Of a stretch of 64,000 bases of DNA, positions 36,152 to 44,601 are shown piece by piece; within the stretch, counting starts at the first letter, position 1, and each line of letters begins with the position of its first letter. The DNA is from Roseiflexus castenholzii DSM 13941 (GTDB lineage Bacteria > Chloroflexota > Chloroflexia > Chloroflexales > Roseiflexaceae). The DNA is taken from contig NC_009767.1 in assembly GCF_000017805.1 (NCBI RefSeq), positions 4,629,001 to 4,693,000 of the forward strand, given 5' to 3'. The notes below the pieces were generated by a model that ran no database searches, was not told the origin of the DNA, and worked only from the letters and a program-made list of their open reading frames with translations. The position numbers and the translations under genes were made by a program.

Positions 36152-37231
36152 ATGACCGCTTCAACCATCATCAATGTCGGTATCGTCGGCGCCGGCAACA
36201 TTGCCCGCGGGCGCCATCTTCCCTGTTTCAAGAAGCATCCGAATGTCCGCCTCGCCGCCATTTCCGACGTCGTCGTCGATCTGGCTCAATCCGCCGCGAC
36301 GGAGTACGAGATTCCCGGCGTGTACAGCGATTACCGCGAGATGTTCGAGAAAGAGAACCTCGACGCGGTGGTGATCTGTACGCCGAACAAGTTCCATGCC
36401 CCGGCGTCCATCGCTGCGCTCGACGCCGGACTGCACGTGCTCTGCGAGAAGCCAATGGCGCTCGACCCGGTCGAAGCGCGCGCCATGGTCGCGGCAGCCG
36501 AGCGAAACAAAAAGATCCTCAGCATCGCATTTCACTACCGCCACATGGCGCCGGTGCGCGCCGCCCGCCGCGTCGTCGACTCAGGCGAACTGGGTCTTGT
36601 GTATATGGCGCGGGTGTACGCCCTTCGTCGTCGCGGTGTTCCCTCATGGGGCACATTCGTCCAGAAGCACATCCAGGGTGGTGGCGCCATGATCGATTTC
36701 GGCGTCCATCTGCTCGACACGGCGCTCTGGCTGATGGGCAATCCACAGCCGGTCGAGGTCTGCGCCAGCATCTCGCAACATCTCGGCAAAGCGCCGAACG
36801 TCAACCCCTGGGGGCAGTGGAACTACCGCGAGTTCACTGTCGAGGATCAGGCAGCGGCGTTCATCCGTTTTGCCAATGGCGCCAGCATGCTCCTCGAGTG
36901 CTCATGGGCGCTGAATATCCCCGAAAACTACGAGAATGTCTCACTTTCGGGAACGACCGCCGGGCTGGAAGTCTTCCCGCTGAAGGTCAACAAGGCGCAC
37001 CTCGATATGCTCGTCAGTTGGAAGCCCGACTGGATGCCGGGCGAACGCGACAATCCGGGCGATGTGCAGACCGCCGATTTCGTCGGTGCAATCCTTGAAG
37101 GACGGCAACCGGTGTCGCAGGCACACCAGGCATTGCAGGTCACGGAAATTGTGGATGCAATCTACCGCAGCGCCGAAGCAGGCGCCGCTGTGCGCCTCGA
37201 CGGTGCAACGTCACATCCATCCCTTCACTGA
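36152..37231 (+). CDS. Gfo/Idh/MocA-family oxidoreductase
   Basis: A 359-residue dehydrogenase. GIVGAGNIARGRH (nucleotide binding), CEKPMAL (family Glu-Lys-Pro), and GGGAMIDFGVHLLDTALW (catalytic domain) are all present, so it is a more standard member than its upstream neighbour. The start is uncertain: ATG 36152 has a distant GGAG, while ATG 36113 overlaps the upstream stop (TGATG) but lacks a ribosome-binding site. The gene pair suggests two steps of one polyol or cyclitol pathway, which is inference. Confidence 0.87.
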   Translation: MTASTIINVGIVGAGNIARGRHLPCFKKHPNVRLAAISDVVVDLAQSAATEYEIPGVYSDYREMFEKENLDAVVICTPNKFHAPASIAALDAGLHVLCEKPMALDPVEARAMVAAAERNKKILSIAFHYRHMAPVRAARRVVDSGELGLVYMARVYALRRRGVPSWGTFVQKHIQGGGAMIDFGVHLLDTALWLMGNPQPVEVCASISQHLGKAPNVNPWGQWNYREFTVEDQAAAFIRFANGASMLLECSWALNIPENYENVSLSGTTAGLEVFPLKVNKAHLDMLVSWKPDWMPGERDNPGDVQTADFVGAILEGRQPVSQAHQALQVTEIVDAIYRSAEAGAAVRLDGATSHPSLH

Positions 37232-37336
37232 ATTGTTGCGTATCGAATAAGGTATCATATGGCATACCCTCTCCGGGTATGCCGGTTCACAGCATCGTCT
37301 GGCAGTCCATTGCAACTGACTACAAGGAGAACCCCT

Positions 37337-37957
37337 ATGACAGTCACACGAGAACGCTTTGAGCAGGGGATGACGTATGATGAATACAAAGCGCAGATGA
37401 CTCGCAACCGCGAGCGTCTGGAAGAGAACGAGCGCACCGTTGAGCTGTCGACCGACGACATCGAGTTCTTCGCAAACCTGCCAGAACCGTTGAACGTGCT
37501 GGTGATCACCGAGGACTGGTGCGGCGATGCGATTGCCAACGTTCCCATTTTGGGTCGCCTTGCCGCCGAAAGCGGCAACCTCAATCTGCGCATCTTTCTC
37601 CGCGACCAGAATCCCGATCTGATGGATCGGTACCTGAACCAGGGCATTCACCGGTCGATTCCGGTCTTTGCCTTCTTCGATCAACAGTTCCGCCCGATTG
37701 GGCACTGGATCGAACGTCCTGCGGTCATAACCGAGATGCAGGAGAAGATGCTGGCAAACCTCTACGCGACCGATCCGGCGTTTGCCGGCGTCGTGCCAGG
37801 AACATCGATTGCAGTGATGCCCGACGCAGCGCGCGCGCGCTTGATGCAGGCGTTCGCCGCGTTTCGCGTCGAGACCCGCCAGCTCGCCGATCGTGAGGTT
37901 GTGCGAGAATTGCGCGAATTGATCAGCCGGGGATTGGCGCTTCGCCAGGAGGGATAG
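37337..37957 (+). CDS. Thioredoxin-like protein with a single active-site Cys
   Basis: A 206-residue thioredoxin-fold protein of the Thioredoxin_9 type (LVITEDWCGDAIANVP, IPVFAFFD with the cis-Pro). The active site is CGDA: it keeps the first Cys (the only Cys in the protein) and lacks the resolving one, so it cannot form an internal disulfide. It may act by mixed disulfide with a low-molecular thiol or partner. AAGGAGA lies 6 bases before the ATG. The Rdx gene follows after 2 bases, suggesting a functional pair. Confidence 0.83.
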   Translation: MTVTRERFEQGMTYDEYKAQMTRNRERLEENERTVELSTDDIEFFANLPEPLNVLVITEDWCGDAIANVPILGRLAAESGNLNLRIFLRDQNPDLMDRYLNQGIHRSIPVFAFFDQQFRPIGHWIERPAVITEMQEKMLANLYATDPAFAGVVPGTSIAVMPDAARARLMQAFAAFRVETRQLADREVVRELRELISRGLALRQEG

Positions 37958-37959
37958 GG

Positions 37960-38226
37960 ATGGACATCGACAGCGGACGACATTTGCCCAGGATCAAGAT
38001 CGTCTACTGCGCGGCGTGCGGCTACGAACCGCAGACGCTGGAACTCGTCTCGGCACTGATGAACGCTTTCCACTACGACATCGCCGGCATCGAAATCATT
38101 CCCTGGCAGGATGGCGCGTTCGATGTCGCTGTGGATGGCGAGTTGGTCCACTCGATGTACCGTGATGGCGGCTTTCCTGCGCCAGAAACGATCATCAAAG
38201 CGGTACGGGAACGGTTAGCGCGCTAA
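37960..38226 (+). CDS. Rdx/SelW-like thiol oxidoreductase
   Basis: An 88-residue protein of the SelT/SelW/SelH (Rdx) family. The redox motif is CAAC in IKIVYCAACGYEPQ, with Cys in place of selenocysteine, and the C-terminal DGGFPAPETIIKAV block is typical. Likely a cytoplasmic thiol oxidoreductase. It is co-directional with and 2 bases from the thioredoxin-like gene. Its end overlaps the convergent 2-oxoacid oxidoreductase gamma gene by 32 bases. Confidence 0.85.
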   Translation: MDIDSGRHLPRIKIVYCAACGYEPQTLELVSALMNAFHYDIAGIEIIPWQDGAFDVAVDGELVHSMYRDGGFPAPETIIKAVRERLAR

Positions 38227-38746
38227 ACCCGCGTCGGAGCGCCGCAGTATTCAGCGTCAGCAGTTCATGGCGACGTTTCGCCATATGGCGTTCCAGCGCC
38301 CGACAGACCTCTTCGAGCGGCAGGATCGGTCGCAGGCGTAGGAACGCCCCCAGCATCACCATATTGAGCACGCGCTCGTCGCCGACCTCGCGCGCCAAAT
38401 CGCTGCCCGGCACGGCAACCAGTGCAATGTCAGGGCGATGCGGCTCACGCCCAACGAGTGAACTGTTGTAGATCAGGAAACCGCCGGTTGCGACCAGCGG
38501 CTCGTATTTATCGAGCGACGGGCGATTGAGCGCAATGACCGTCTGCGGGTTGCGCACCAGCGGTGCGCCAATCGGCGCATCGGCGACGATCACCGTGCAG
38601 TGCGCCGTTCCGCCGCGCATCTCAGGACCATACGACGGCATCCAGGTCACCTGGTATCCCGCGTCCATCGCGGCATACGCCAGCAACTGCCCGGCGAACA
38701 AAGCCCCTTGCCCGCCAGAACCGCTGATGATGAGATCGTGATACAT
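38195..38746 (-). CDS. 2-oxoacid:ferredoxin oxidoreductase, gamma subunit
   Basis: A 183-residue gamma subunit. LIISGSGGQGALFAGQLLAYAA and SYGPEMRGGTAHCTVI, given in parts (ISGSGGQGALFAGQLL, SYGPEMRGGTAHC), are the family hallmarks. It is separated from the beta gene by about 940 bp of repeats, although the same strand and subunit logic place it in the operon. The ATG at 38746 has GAGG 7 bases upstream. With the delta, alpha and beta genes it forms a four-subunit enzyme that oxidatively decarboxylates, or reductively carboxylates, a 2-oxoacid with CoA and ferredoxin. Confidence 0.92.
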   Translation of the reverse strand: MYHDLIISGSGGQGALFAGQLLAYAAMDAGYQVTWMPSYGPEMRGGTAHCTVIVADAPIGAPLVRNPQTVIALNRPSLDKYEPLVATGGFLIYNSSLVGREPHRPDIALVAVPGSDLAREVGDERVLNMVMLGAFLRLRPILPLEEVCRALERHMAKRRHELLTLNTAALRRGFSALTVPVPL

Positions 38747-38763
38747 ATGTCGCCTCGGATTCA

Positions 38764-38822
38764 AGAACCGGGAACCGAGCACCGGGAACTGAGAACCGGG
38801 AACTGAGAACCGGGAACTGGAG
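38764..38822 (-). repeat. Heptamer tract upstream of the gamma-subunit gene
   Basis: On the minus strand AGTTCCC, GGTTCTC and GGTGCTC heptamers alternate for eight units, ending 17 bases before the gamma-subunit start. The sense-strand class (RGTTCTC) is the same as before the genes at 3603 and 48637. Confidence 0.8.
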
Positions 38823-39012
38823 GTCAGGGGGTAAAGGTTTGATCGCCTGCCGTAACCTGCAACCTTCCCACCTGCAACCTTTCCACGGGCGCATCGCCAG
38901 CGCGCCCCTCCCTTCAACCTTCCCACGGTCAACCTGCACCCTGCGCATCCCGGCGGCGACGTTGCATCGCAACGTCACTACCTGCTGTGCGCGTGGGCGC
39001 GCCTCTACAACC

Positions 39013-39702
39013 TCTCGCCTCTCGCCTCACCCCTCACCCCTCTCCACAAATGCGAGATAAATCTCGCGCTACGCCATGGTCGGGCCCCTCACCCCTCTCG
39101 CCTCGCGCCTCTCGCCTCACCCCTCACCCCTCTCCACAAATGCGAGATAAATCTCGCGCTACGCCATGGTCGGGCCCCTCACCCCTCTCGCCTCGCGCCT
39201 CTCGCCTCACCCCTCACCCCTCTCCACAAATGCGAGATAAATCTCGCGCTACGCCATGGTCGGGCCCCTCACCCCTCTCGCCTCGCGCCTCTCGCCTCAC
39301 CCCTCACCCCTCTCCACAAATGCGAGATAAATCTCGCGCTACGCCATGGTCGGGCCCCTCACCCCTCTCGCCTCGCGCCTCTCGCCTCACCCCTCACCTC
39401 TCTCCACAAATGCGAGATAAATCTCGCGCTACGCCATGGTCGGGCCCCTCACCCCTCTCGCCTCTCGCCTCTCGCCTCACCCCTCACCCCTCTCCACAAA
39501 TGCGAGATAAATCTCGCGCTACGCCATGGTCGGGCCCCTCACCCCTCTCGCCTCGCGCCTCTCGCCTCACCCCTCACCTCTCTCCACAAATGCGAGATAA
39601 ATCTCGCGCTACGCCATGGTCGGGCCCCTCACCCCTCTCGCCTCTCGCCTCTCGCCTCTCACCTCTCACCTCTCACCTCTCACCTCTCACCTCTCACCTC
39701 CC
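39013..39702. repeat. 90-bp tandem array inside the oxidoreductase operon
   Basis: Seven copies with an exact 90-bp period (unit anchor TGCGAGATAA at 39051, 39141, 39231, 39321, 39411, 39501, 39591). Each unit has seven CT-rich heptamers (49 bp) plus a 41-bp core carrying the hairpin GCGAGAT-AA-ATCTCGC. The array ends in pure heptamers CTCTCGC and CTCTCAC up to 39702, overlapping the beta-subunit stop. Because 90 is divisible by 3, a 30-residue repeat protein could be read, but no ribosome-binding site supports it. Confidence 0.93.
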
Positions 39703-40436
39703 TTGAACTCTCCCAGTGGAAACACCGGTATCATCCGCTCCTCGACCCAGCGAAGGGCGTCAACCGGCGTCATGCCCCAGTTCGTCGGGCAGGTAGAGAG
39801 CAGTTCAACCAGCGCAAATCCGCGACCGGCCAACTGACACTCAAATGCAGTGCGTAGCGCCTTCTTCGCCTTGCGGATCTCCGCCGGGTTGTGCAGGCTG
39901 CGACGCGCCACATAGACGGCGCCATCCATCTGCGCCACCAGTTCGCACACCCGCACCGGATGCCCCATCAACTGCGGATCGCGCCCTCCTGGTGATGAGG
40001 TCGTCACCATGCCGGCTGGCGATGTTGGCGCCATCTGCCCGCCAGTCATGCCATAGATCGCATTGTTGATGAAAAGAACCGTGATCAGTTCACCCCGCGC
40101 AGCAGCGTGCAACACTTCGCCCAATCCAATCGATGCCAGGTCGCCGTCACCCTGGTAGGTGAAAATGATCCGGTCGGGCAACACCCGCTTCAAGCCGGTT
40201 GCGACTGCCGGGGCGCGCCCATGCGCCGCGCCGACGAAATCGCAGGCGATATAGTTGTAGGCAAACACCGAGCAACCGACGGAGGCGACGCCAATCGTGC
40301 ACCCCAGAATGCCGAGTTCTTCCAGAACCTCCGCCGTCAACCGGTGAGCAATACCGTGGGTGCAACCGGGACAATAATGCGTCGGCGCCGCCGTCAACCC
40401 CACCGGACGCTCATAGACACACGCTTCGGCAATCAT
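39687..40436 (-). CDS. 2-oxoacid:ferredoxin oxidoreductase, beta subunit
   Basis: A 249-residue TPP-binding beta subunit. YCPGCTHGIAHRL and GVASVGCSV near the N-terminus, the TPP/Mg motif GDGDLASIG and INNAIYGMTGGQMAPTS are diagnostic. The start overlaps the alpha-subunit stop by 4 bases. The last codons (GGER and TGA) are formed by the CTCTCAC heptamer tract, so the natural C-terminus may have been replaced by repeat DNA. Substrate (2-oxoisovalerate, 2-oxoglutarate or other) cannot be fixed from sequence. Confidence 0.93.
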   Translation of the reverse strand: MIAEACVYERPVGLTAAPTHYCPGCTHGIAHRLTAEVLEELGILGCTIGVASVGCSVFAYNYIACDFVGAAHGRAPAVATGLKRVLPDRIIFTYQGDGDLASIGLGEVLHAAARGELITVLFINNAIYGMTGGQMAPTSPAGMVTTSSPGGRDPQLMGHPVRVCELVAQMDGAVYVARRSLHNPAEIRKAKKALRTAFECQLAGRGFALVELLSTCPTNWGMTPVDALRWVEERMIPVFPLGEFKGGER

Positions 40437-41536
40437 CGCCGCACCTCCGCATCGAGTATGCGCGCACCATTCGTTGTGACGCGCGTATCACGCATTGCCT
40501 GCTCAATCGCCTGCATCACCTCGTCTGGCAGCATTTCGACGCCGCCCAACCGACCATAGAAACGCACCGGCGCGCGACCGGCGACGGCGAGACGCACATC
40601 GTCGATCATCTGACCGGCATTCATTTCGACAACCAGGAACGCGCGCGCGCGCGGCGTCAGGCGCTCCAGAGCGCGCATCGGAAACGGGGACAGGGTGATG
40701 GGACGGAACAACCCAACCGCCATGCCGCGCGCGCGCGCGGCTTCGACCGCGTTTTGCGCCACGCGTGCCGCGCTGCCAAAGGCGACAACGATCAGATCGG
40801 CATCTTCCAGGTACAGACCGGCAAAACGCTGCTCACGTTCGGCGATGGCAGCGAGTTTTTTTTGCAAGTTCCGGTTGTGCCGTTCGAGCGCCTCGGGCTG
40901 GAGATAGAGCGACGTAATAATCCGTTGCGGGCGCCCTTCTGCACCGCTCACCGCCCACTCCGGCGTCGGTGCGGCATCCTGTCGAAACGGCGGCAGTTCG
41001 GCAGGTTCCATCATCTGCCCCAGGTTGCCATCGATGAGCAGGATCACCAGCATGCGGTACGCTGCTGCCAGATCGAACGCCAGCCCAGTCAGGTCAATCG
41101 CCTCCTGAACTGTGGCAGGCGCTAGAGTCAGTGGACGGAAATCGCCGTGTCCCGCCGAGCGGGTCATTTGAAAGTAATCCGATTGGCAGGCGGCAATGTT
41201 GCCCAACCCAGGACCGCCGCGCATCACATCCACCACCACGGCCGGCAGTTCTGCGCCCGCGATGTAGCTCAACCCTTCCTGCATGAGGCTGATGCCCGGA
41301 CCGGATGATGAGGTCATGACACGCTTGCCGGCGCAGGCGGCGCCATACACCATGTTGATCGCGGCAACTTCGCTCTCAGCCTGCACAAAGGCACGCCCCA
41401 ACTCAGGCATGCGCCGCGCCAGATATTCAAGAAGTTCGGTCTGTGGTGTGATGGGATACCCGAAGTAGGCATTGAGTCCGGCACGGATCGCTGCCTCAGC
41501 AATTGCTTCATTGCCTTTTAGAAGTTCTCGCGCCAT
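40433..41536 (-). CDS. 2-oxoacid:ferredoxin oxidoreductase, alpha subunit
   Basis: A 367-residue alpha subunit. GNEAIAEAAIRAGLNAYFGYPI near the start (shown in part as GLNAYFGYPITPQTE), the ESEVAAINMVYGA segment, TSSSGPGISLM and GGPGLGNIAACQSDY are characteristic of the VorB/KorA-type subunits. The start at 41536 (MARELLKGN) has GAGGAG 6 bases upstream. It lies between delta (41576-41848) and beta genes in the operon. Confidence 0.93.
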   Translation of the reverse strand: MARELLKGNEAIAEAAIRAGLNAYFGYPITPQTELLEYLARRMPELGRAFVQAESEVAAINMVYGAACAGKRVMTSSSGPGISLMQEGLSYIAGAELPAVVVDVMRGGPGLGNIAACQSDYFQMTRSAGHGDFRPLTLAPATVQEAIDLTGLAFDLAAAYRMLVILLIDGNLGQMMEPAELPPFRQDAAPTPEWAVSGAEGRPQRIITSLYLQPEALERHNRNLQKKLAAIAEREQRFAGLYLEDADLIVVAFGSAARVAQNAVEAARARGMAVGLFRPITLSPFPMRALERLTPRARAFLVVEMNAGQMIDDVRLAVAGRAPVRFYGRLGGVEMLPDEVMQAIEQAMRDTRVTTNGARILDAEVRR

Positions 41537-41575
41537 TGCGATCTCCTCATTATCTATCATTCATTCCGTTGGTGA

Positions 41576-41848
41576 TTACGACGTTGCTTCCAGAGCGCAC
41601 ACGCCGCCAGCAGTGACGCTGGCTTTGACGGAGAATGTGCGATAGACGGTGATTGCCGCTTCGGGGCATACCAGAGCGCAAATGGTGCATCCAGTGCATT
41701 TGCCGTCGGGATCGTCCAGCTGTGCGGGATGATGACCGGCGGCATTGAACGCAGCCGCCAGATGCACCACGCCTTTCGGACAAAACGCGACACACAAGCC
41801 GCACCCTTTACAGCGTTCCGTATCCACAATGATGCGCCCTCGAACCAT
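41576..41848 (-). CDS. 2-oxoacid:ferredoxin oxidoreductase, delta (ferredoxin-like) subunit
   Basis: A 90-residue protein with two 4Fe-4S motifs, CKGCGLCVAFCPKG and CTGCTICALVCPEA. It passes electrons from the TPP site of the enzyme to ferredoxin. It is the first gene of the enzyme operon, directly after the radical SAM gene (12 bases apart). Confidence 0.92.
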   Translation of the reverse strand: MVRGRIIVDTERCKGCGLCVAFCPKGVVHLAAAFNAAGHHPAQLDDPDGKCTGCTICALVCPEAAITVYRTFSVKASVTAGGVCALEATS

Positions 41849-41860
41849 CTCGACCTCCGA

Positions 41861-43057
41861 TCAATAAATGAACTCGTGAATATCGTAAGTGGCGATCTGC
41901 GGACCGGATGATCCAAAACGCAATCCTTCCACAATCGCCTGACGTTGTGCGCGAAGTTCGGCAATGTCGAGCGGTCGAATGCCCGCTTCCGCTGAGCGCG
42001 CGCTGTACGGCGCCTGTGCGCGTTCGACAAGTGTGCTGAAATATACAATATCTCCTGCGCCGAGCGGCATTCGGTTCAGTAACGCGACCGTATCGACAAC
42101 ATGCCCGGCGGCGAAGCGATCACCCCCCAGCCCGACAAGAACGATCAGGCTCACTGCAATGCCTGCCTGTTTCAGGGTTGCGACGGTCTCTGCGGCATCG
42201 GCAGCACTCGATGGCTTCTGCACGAATGCGAGCAGTGGATCGTGTCCGCTCTCCAGCCCGATACTGACGCGCTTCAATCCCAGCATACCCAGGCGCGCAT
42301 ATTCTTCCACGCTCTTCTTCCTGCCCGTCAATGCGTCCAGAAAGGCATGAACGGGCAGAGCGCCGATCTCTTCGCGCGCAATCTCTATGAACGCTTCCAG
42401 GCGACGGGTCGGTGCTGCCAGCGCATTCGCCTCACCCAGGAAAATCGACCGGCGCATCAGCAGCGAATCGCCGAGAAACGCGCGCACTAGCCGGGCATGC
42501 GCGCGAAACTCGTCGGGCGACTTGATCCGAAAACGACGATCACGGTAGAAGTCGCAGAAGGTGCAGGTATTGAACGAGCATCCCTCGGTCGCCTGCAATA
42601 CGACCGCCAGATACTGATCGGGCGGAAGGATGCCAACCGGATCGTACACCCGTGCGAACGTTGCACAATCGGCACGGTGGACTGCGGCATCGAAGCACGC
42701 CGCGCGTTCGAGCATTTCCAATACATCATTCAGCGCATCGTTCATACCGATGCGCGCAGACGCCTCGGAAGCCAGCGCATTGCGCAGCGCTGCCATCCGC
42801 GCCGCCGCTAAGCCGATCAGATCGGTCGCCTCCGCATCGCTCAGACGACGCCGGATCAGCGCGCCGTTCACGTGGCGCTTTTCCAGCACCTGACCGTTCA
42901 GCCCACGCCGGTATGCGCGACCATGACGCACCAGCGTCCACAACCGGCCGCCGCGATCATATGTCAGCACCTCATACGTGCCAAACATCACGCTCATCGA
43001 ACCGGACCTGGCGCTGATCGTCACCGGTTCACCGCCGATTGTGAACCGAAAAACCAT
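41861..43057 (-). CDS. Radical SAM protein with CX4CX2C cluster motif
   Basis: A protein of about 398 residues. The cluster motif is CSFNTCTFC (C160, C165, C168): four residues rather than three separate the first two Cys, a spacing known in some B12-binding-like and archaeosine-type radical SAM groups. GLKRVSIGLESGHD and VGLGGDR fit the SAM-binding barrel. The N-terminal 150 residues have no match I recognise. The start is uncertain, since several in-frame Met codons lie between 43102 and 43057 and none has a strong ribosome-binding site. It lies immediately upstream of the oxidoreductase operon. The reaction is unknown. Confidence 0.75.
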   Translation of the reverse strand: MVFRFTIGGEPVTISARSGSMSVMFGTYEVLTYDRGGRLWTLVRHGRAYRRGLNGQVLEKRHVNGALIRRRLSDAEATDLIGLAAARMAALRNALASEASARIGMNDALNDVLEMLERAACFDAAVHRADCATFARVYDPVGILPPDQYLAVVLQATEGCSFNTCTFCDFYRDRRFRIKSPDEFRAHARLVRAFLGDSLLMRRSIFLGEANALAAPTRRLEAFIEIAREEIGALPVHAFLDALTGRKKSVEEYARLGMLGLKRVSIGLESGHDPLLAFVQKPSSAADAAETVATLKQAGIAVSLIVLVGLGGDRFAAGHVVDTVALLNRMPLGAGDIVYFSTLVERAQAPYSARSAEAGIRPLDIAELRAQRQAIVEGLRFGSSGPQIATYDIHEFIY

Positions 43058-43106
43058 GACCGAAAAAGTTGGGCGGATGCCCGCAAGCATCCGCCCGCTC
43101 ATACCC

Positions 43107-44420
43107 TTATACCGGCGCCAGTACAAGAGGGGTCCGCCCGGTAAGTAGGTCGCGCCCCAGCATCCAGAGCGCTCCCAATCCCAACAGCACACTTACCAGA
43201 CCAATGACCCACCCAACTGCTGGCAGTGCCGTTAGCACGACCAGTACGAGCAACCCGACCGCCAGCGGAGCGAACGGCTGCTCGACCCAGGATGGCCGGA
43301 TACGCAGCAGGACCTGCCGCCCCGCCTCGAAACCCACCACAATTTGCGCCACGTATGCGACCGCAAGGATGGTCAACACCACCAGCGCCATGCCGACAAT
43401 CGCGCCTGCCGCGAGAGTGATGCCCATCAAACCGCTCAACTTCACGAAGCCGAGCATGATGGACAGAACGACTGTGACCAGTGTGACGATCATGAACGCA
43501 AGACTGATCGCCAGAATACTGACCACACCCCAGCCGAGGCTGGCGACCGGTCTGGTTTCCAGTTCACCAATTGTTCCTTGCACAATGCGTGGCGCCAGCC
43601 ACACGAGGATCAGACCCAGCAGGAACAATCCGGCAAAGCGCCGCGCGACATCCAGGAGCCGGTCGGCGATAGTTGGCTGGGGTGGTGTTGTCCGCAGTTC
43701 TTCCGTGAAGCGCACCTGTCCGGCAACGGCGCCCACCGGAATGGTTGCGGGCGCGCTGCTCCTGTAGGTCAGATCGCCGCCGATCCGCGCTTCGTGTTCC
43801 ACTGTCAGACCGGCAGGCGCCGATGGCGGCGATGCCACGCCTTCAATACGTATTTGCGAAGCCCAGGTTGTCGCTGTTGTCGGATCGACAGCCGCTTCGA
43901 CATCCCCGCCGACGCTGCCACGGAGCAGCAGGCTGTTTCCGCCAAAGAGAACGTCGCCATCAACATTGCCGGATAGCAACGCTTGTCCGCCGATAAAGAT
44001 CAACGAACCTCCCAGCGTACTGCCGGGCAGCATCTCGACGCTTGCGCCGGTTCCCAGCAGGGTATCGCCAACCCGCGCTTGCGGATCGAAGCGGATGATT
44101 CCTGCCGCGACCCGCGCATCGTCGGTGACCGTGCCATTCAGGACGACGCCGCCGCCAACTGAGAGTAGATCGCCCTCGATAACGCCGTTTATTTCGATTG
44201 TCTGCGCCATTGCGACGACATCGCCAACCACCCGTCCATCGATGATTAGCGTTGTGGCGGTCACCAGGAGATCATCAGCAATGATTTCGTTTGCGCCGAT
44301 CACGACGCGATCTCCCGAACGACGATCAACCGCTGCAACACGTGCCGGCGCCAGTGCAAGGACGAGCAGAACCGCCATCGTTAGCGGCATCGCCAGACGA
44401 TGCGCCTTGCTCACATTCAT
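43107..44420 (-). CDS. Bactofilin-like (polymer-forming) protein with C-terminal membrane domain
   Basis: A 437-residue protein. A signal peptide (about residues 1-30) is followed by repeated beta-helix-like turns of the type DGRVVGDVVA, NGVIEGDLLSVGG, SGNVDGDVLFGG, as in bactofilin/polymer-forming proteins, and then by a C-terminal part with four to five membrane helices (about 265-420). The beta domain would lie outside the cytoplasm. The architecture suggests a surface or membrane scaffold. GGAGAGGAG precedes the ATG. The promoter region is shared with the divergent kinase gene at 44602. Confidence 0.75.
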   Translation of the reverse strand: MNVSKAHRLAMPLTMAVLLVLALAPARVAAVDRRSGDRVVIGANEIIADDLLVTATTLIIDGRVVGDVVAMAQTIEINGVIEGDLLSVGGGVVLNGTVTDDARVAAGIIRFDPQARVGDTLLGTGASVEMLPGSTLGGSLIFIGGQALLSGNVDGDVLFGGNSLLLRGSVGGDVEAAVDPTTATTWASQIRIEGVASPPSAPAGLTVEHEARIGGDLTYRSSAPATIPVGAVAGQVRFTEELRTTPPQPTIADRLLDVARRFAGLFLLGLILVWLAPRIVQGTIGELETRPVASLGWGVVSILAISLAFMIVTLVTVVLSIMLGFVKLSGLMGITLAAGAIVGMALVVLTILAVAYVAQIVVGFEAGRQVLLRIRPSWVEQPFAPLAVGLLVLVVLTALPAVGWVIGLVSVLLGLGALWMLGRDLLTGRTPLVLAPV

Positions 44421-44561
44421 GGATATGCTCCTCTCCTGACGTTCCTTATTTTCGGAGATGGACGTGGCAGGGTGCAGGATTCATCATATGCCACCCGTGG
44501 CGCTCTTGTGGAAAAGAAGTGTGCGCAACAGGGTTAAGGATGCACTACTTGAGGCAAAACG

Positions 44562-44570
44562 TGCTATACT
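44562..44570 (+). promoter_or_regulatory. Extended -10 promoter of the GHMP kinase gene
   Basis: TGC followed by TATACT (44565-44570). The expected start is near 44577, giving a short leader with AGGAG at 44591-44595. Confidence 0.55.
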
Positions 44571-44601
44571 GCGGCGCGTGTATTCCAACCAGGAGCATTC
44601 C

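Noticed and set aside
38987..39706. A 30-residue repeat protein
   Set aside because: It is the 90-bp array read in frame; no ribosome-binding site, and the opposite strand carries a real operon across it.
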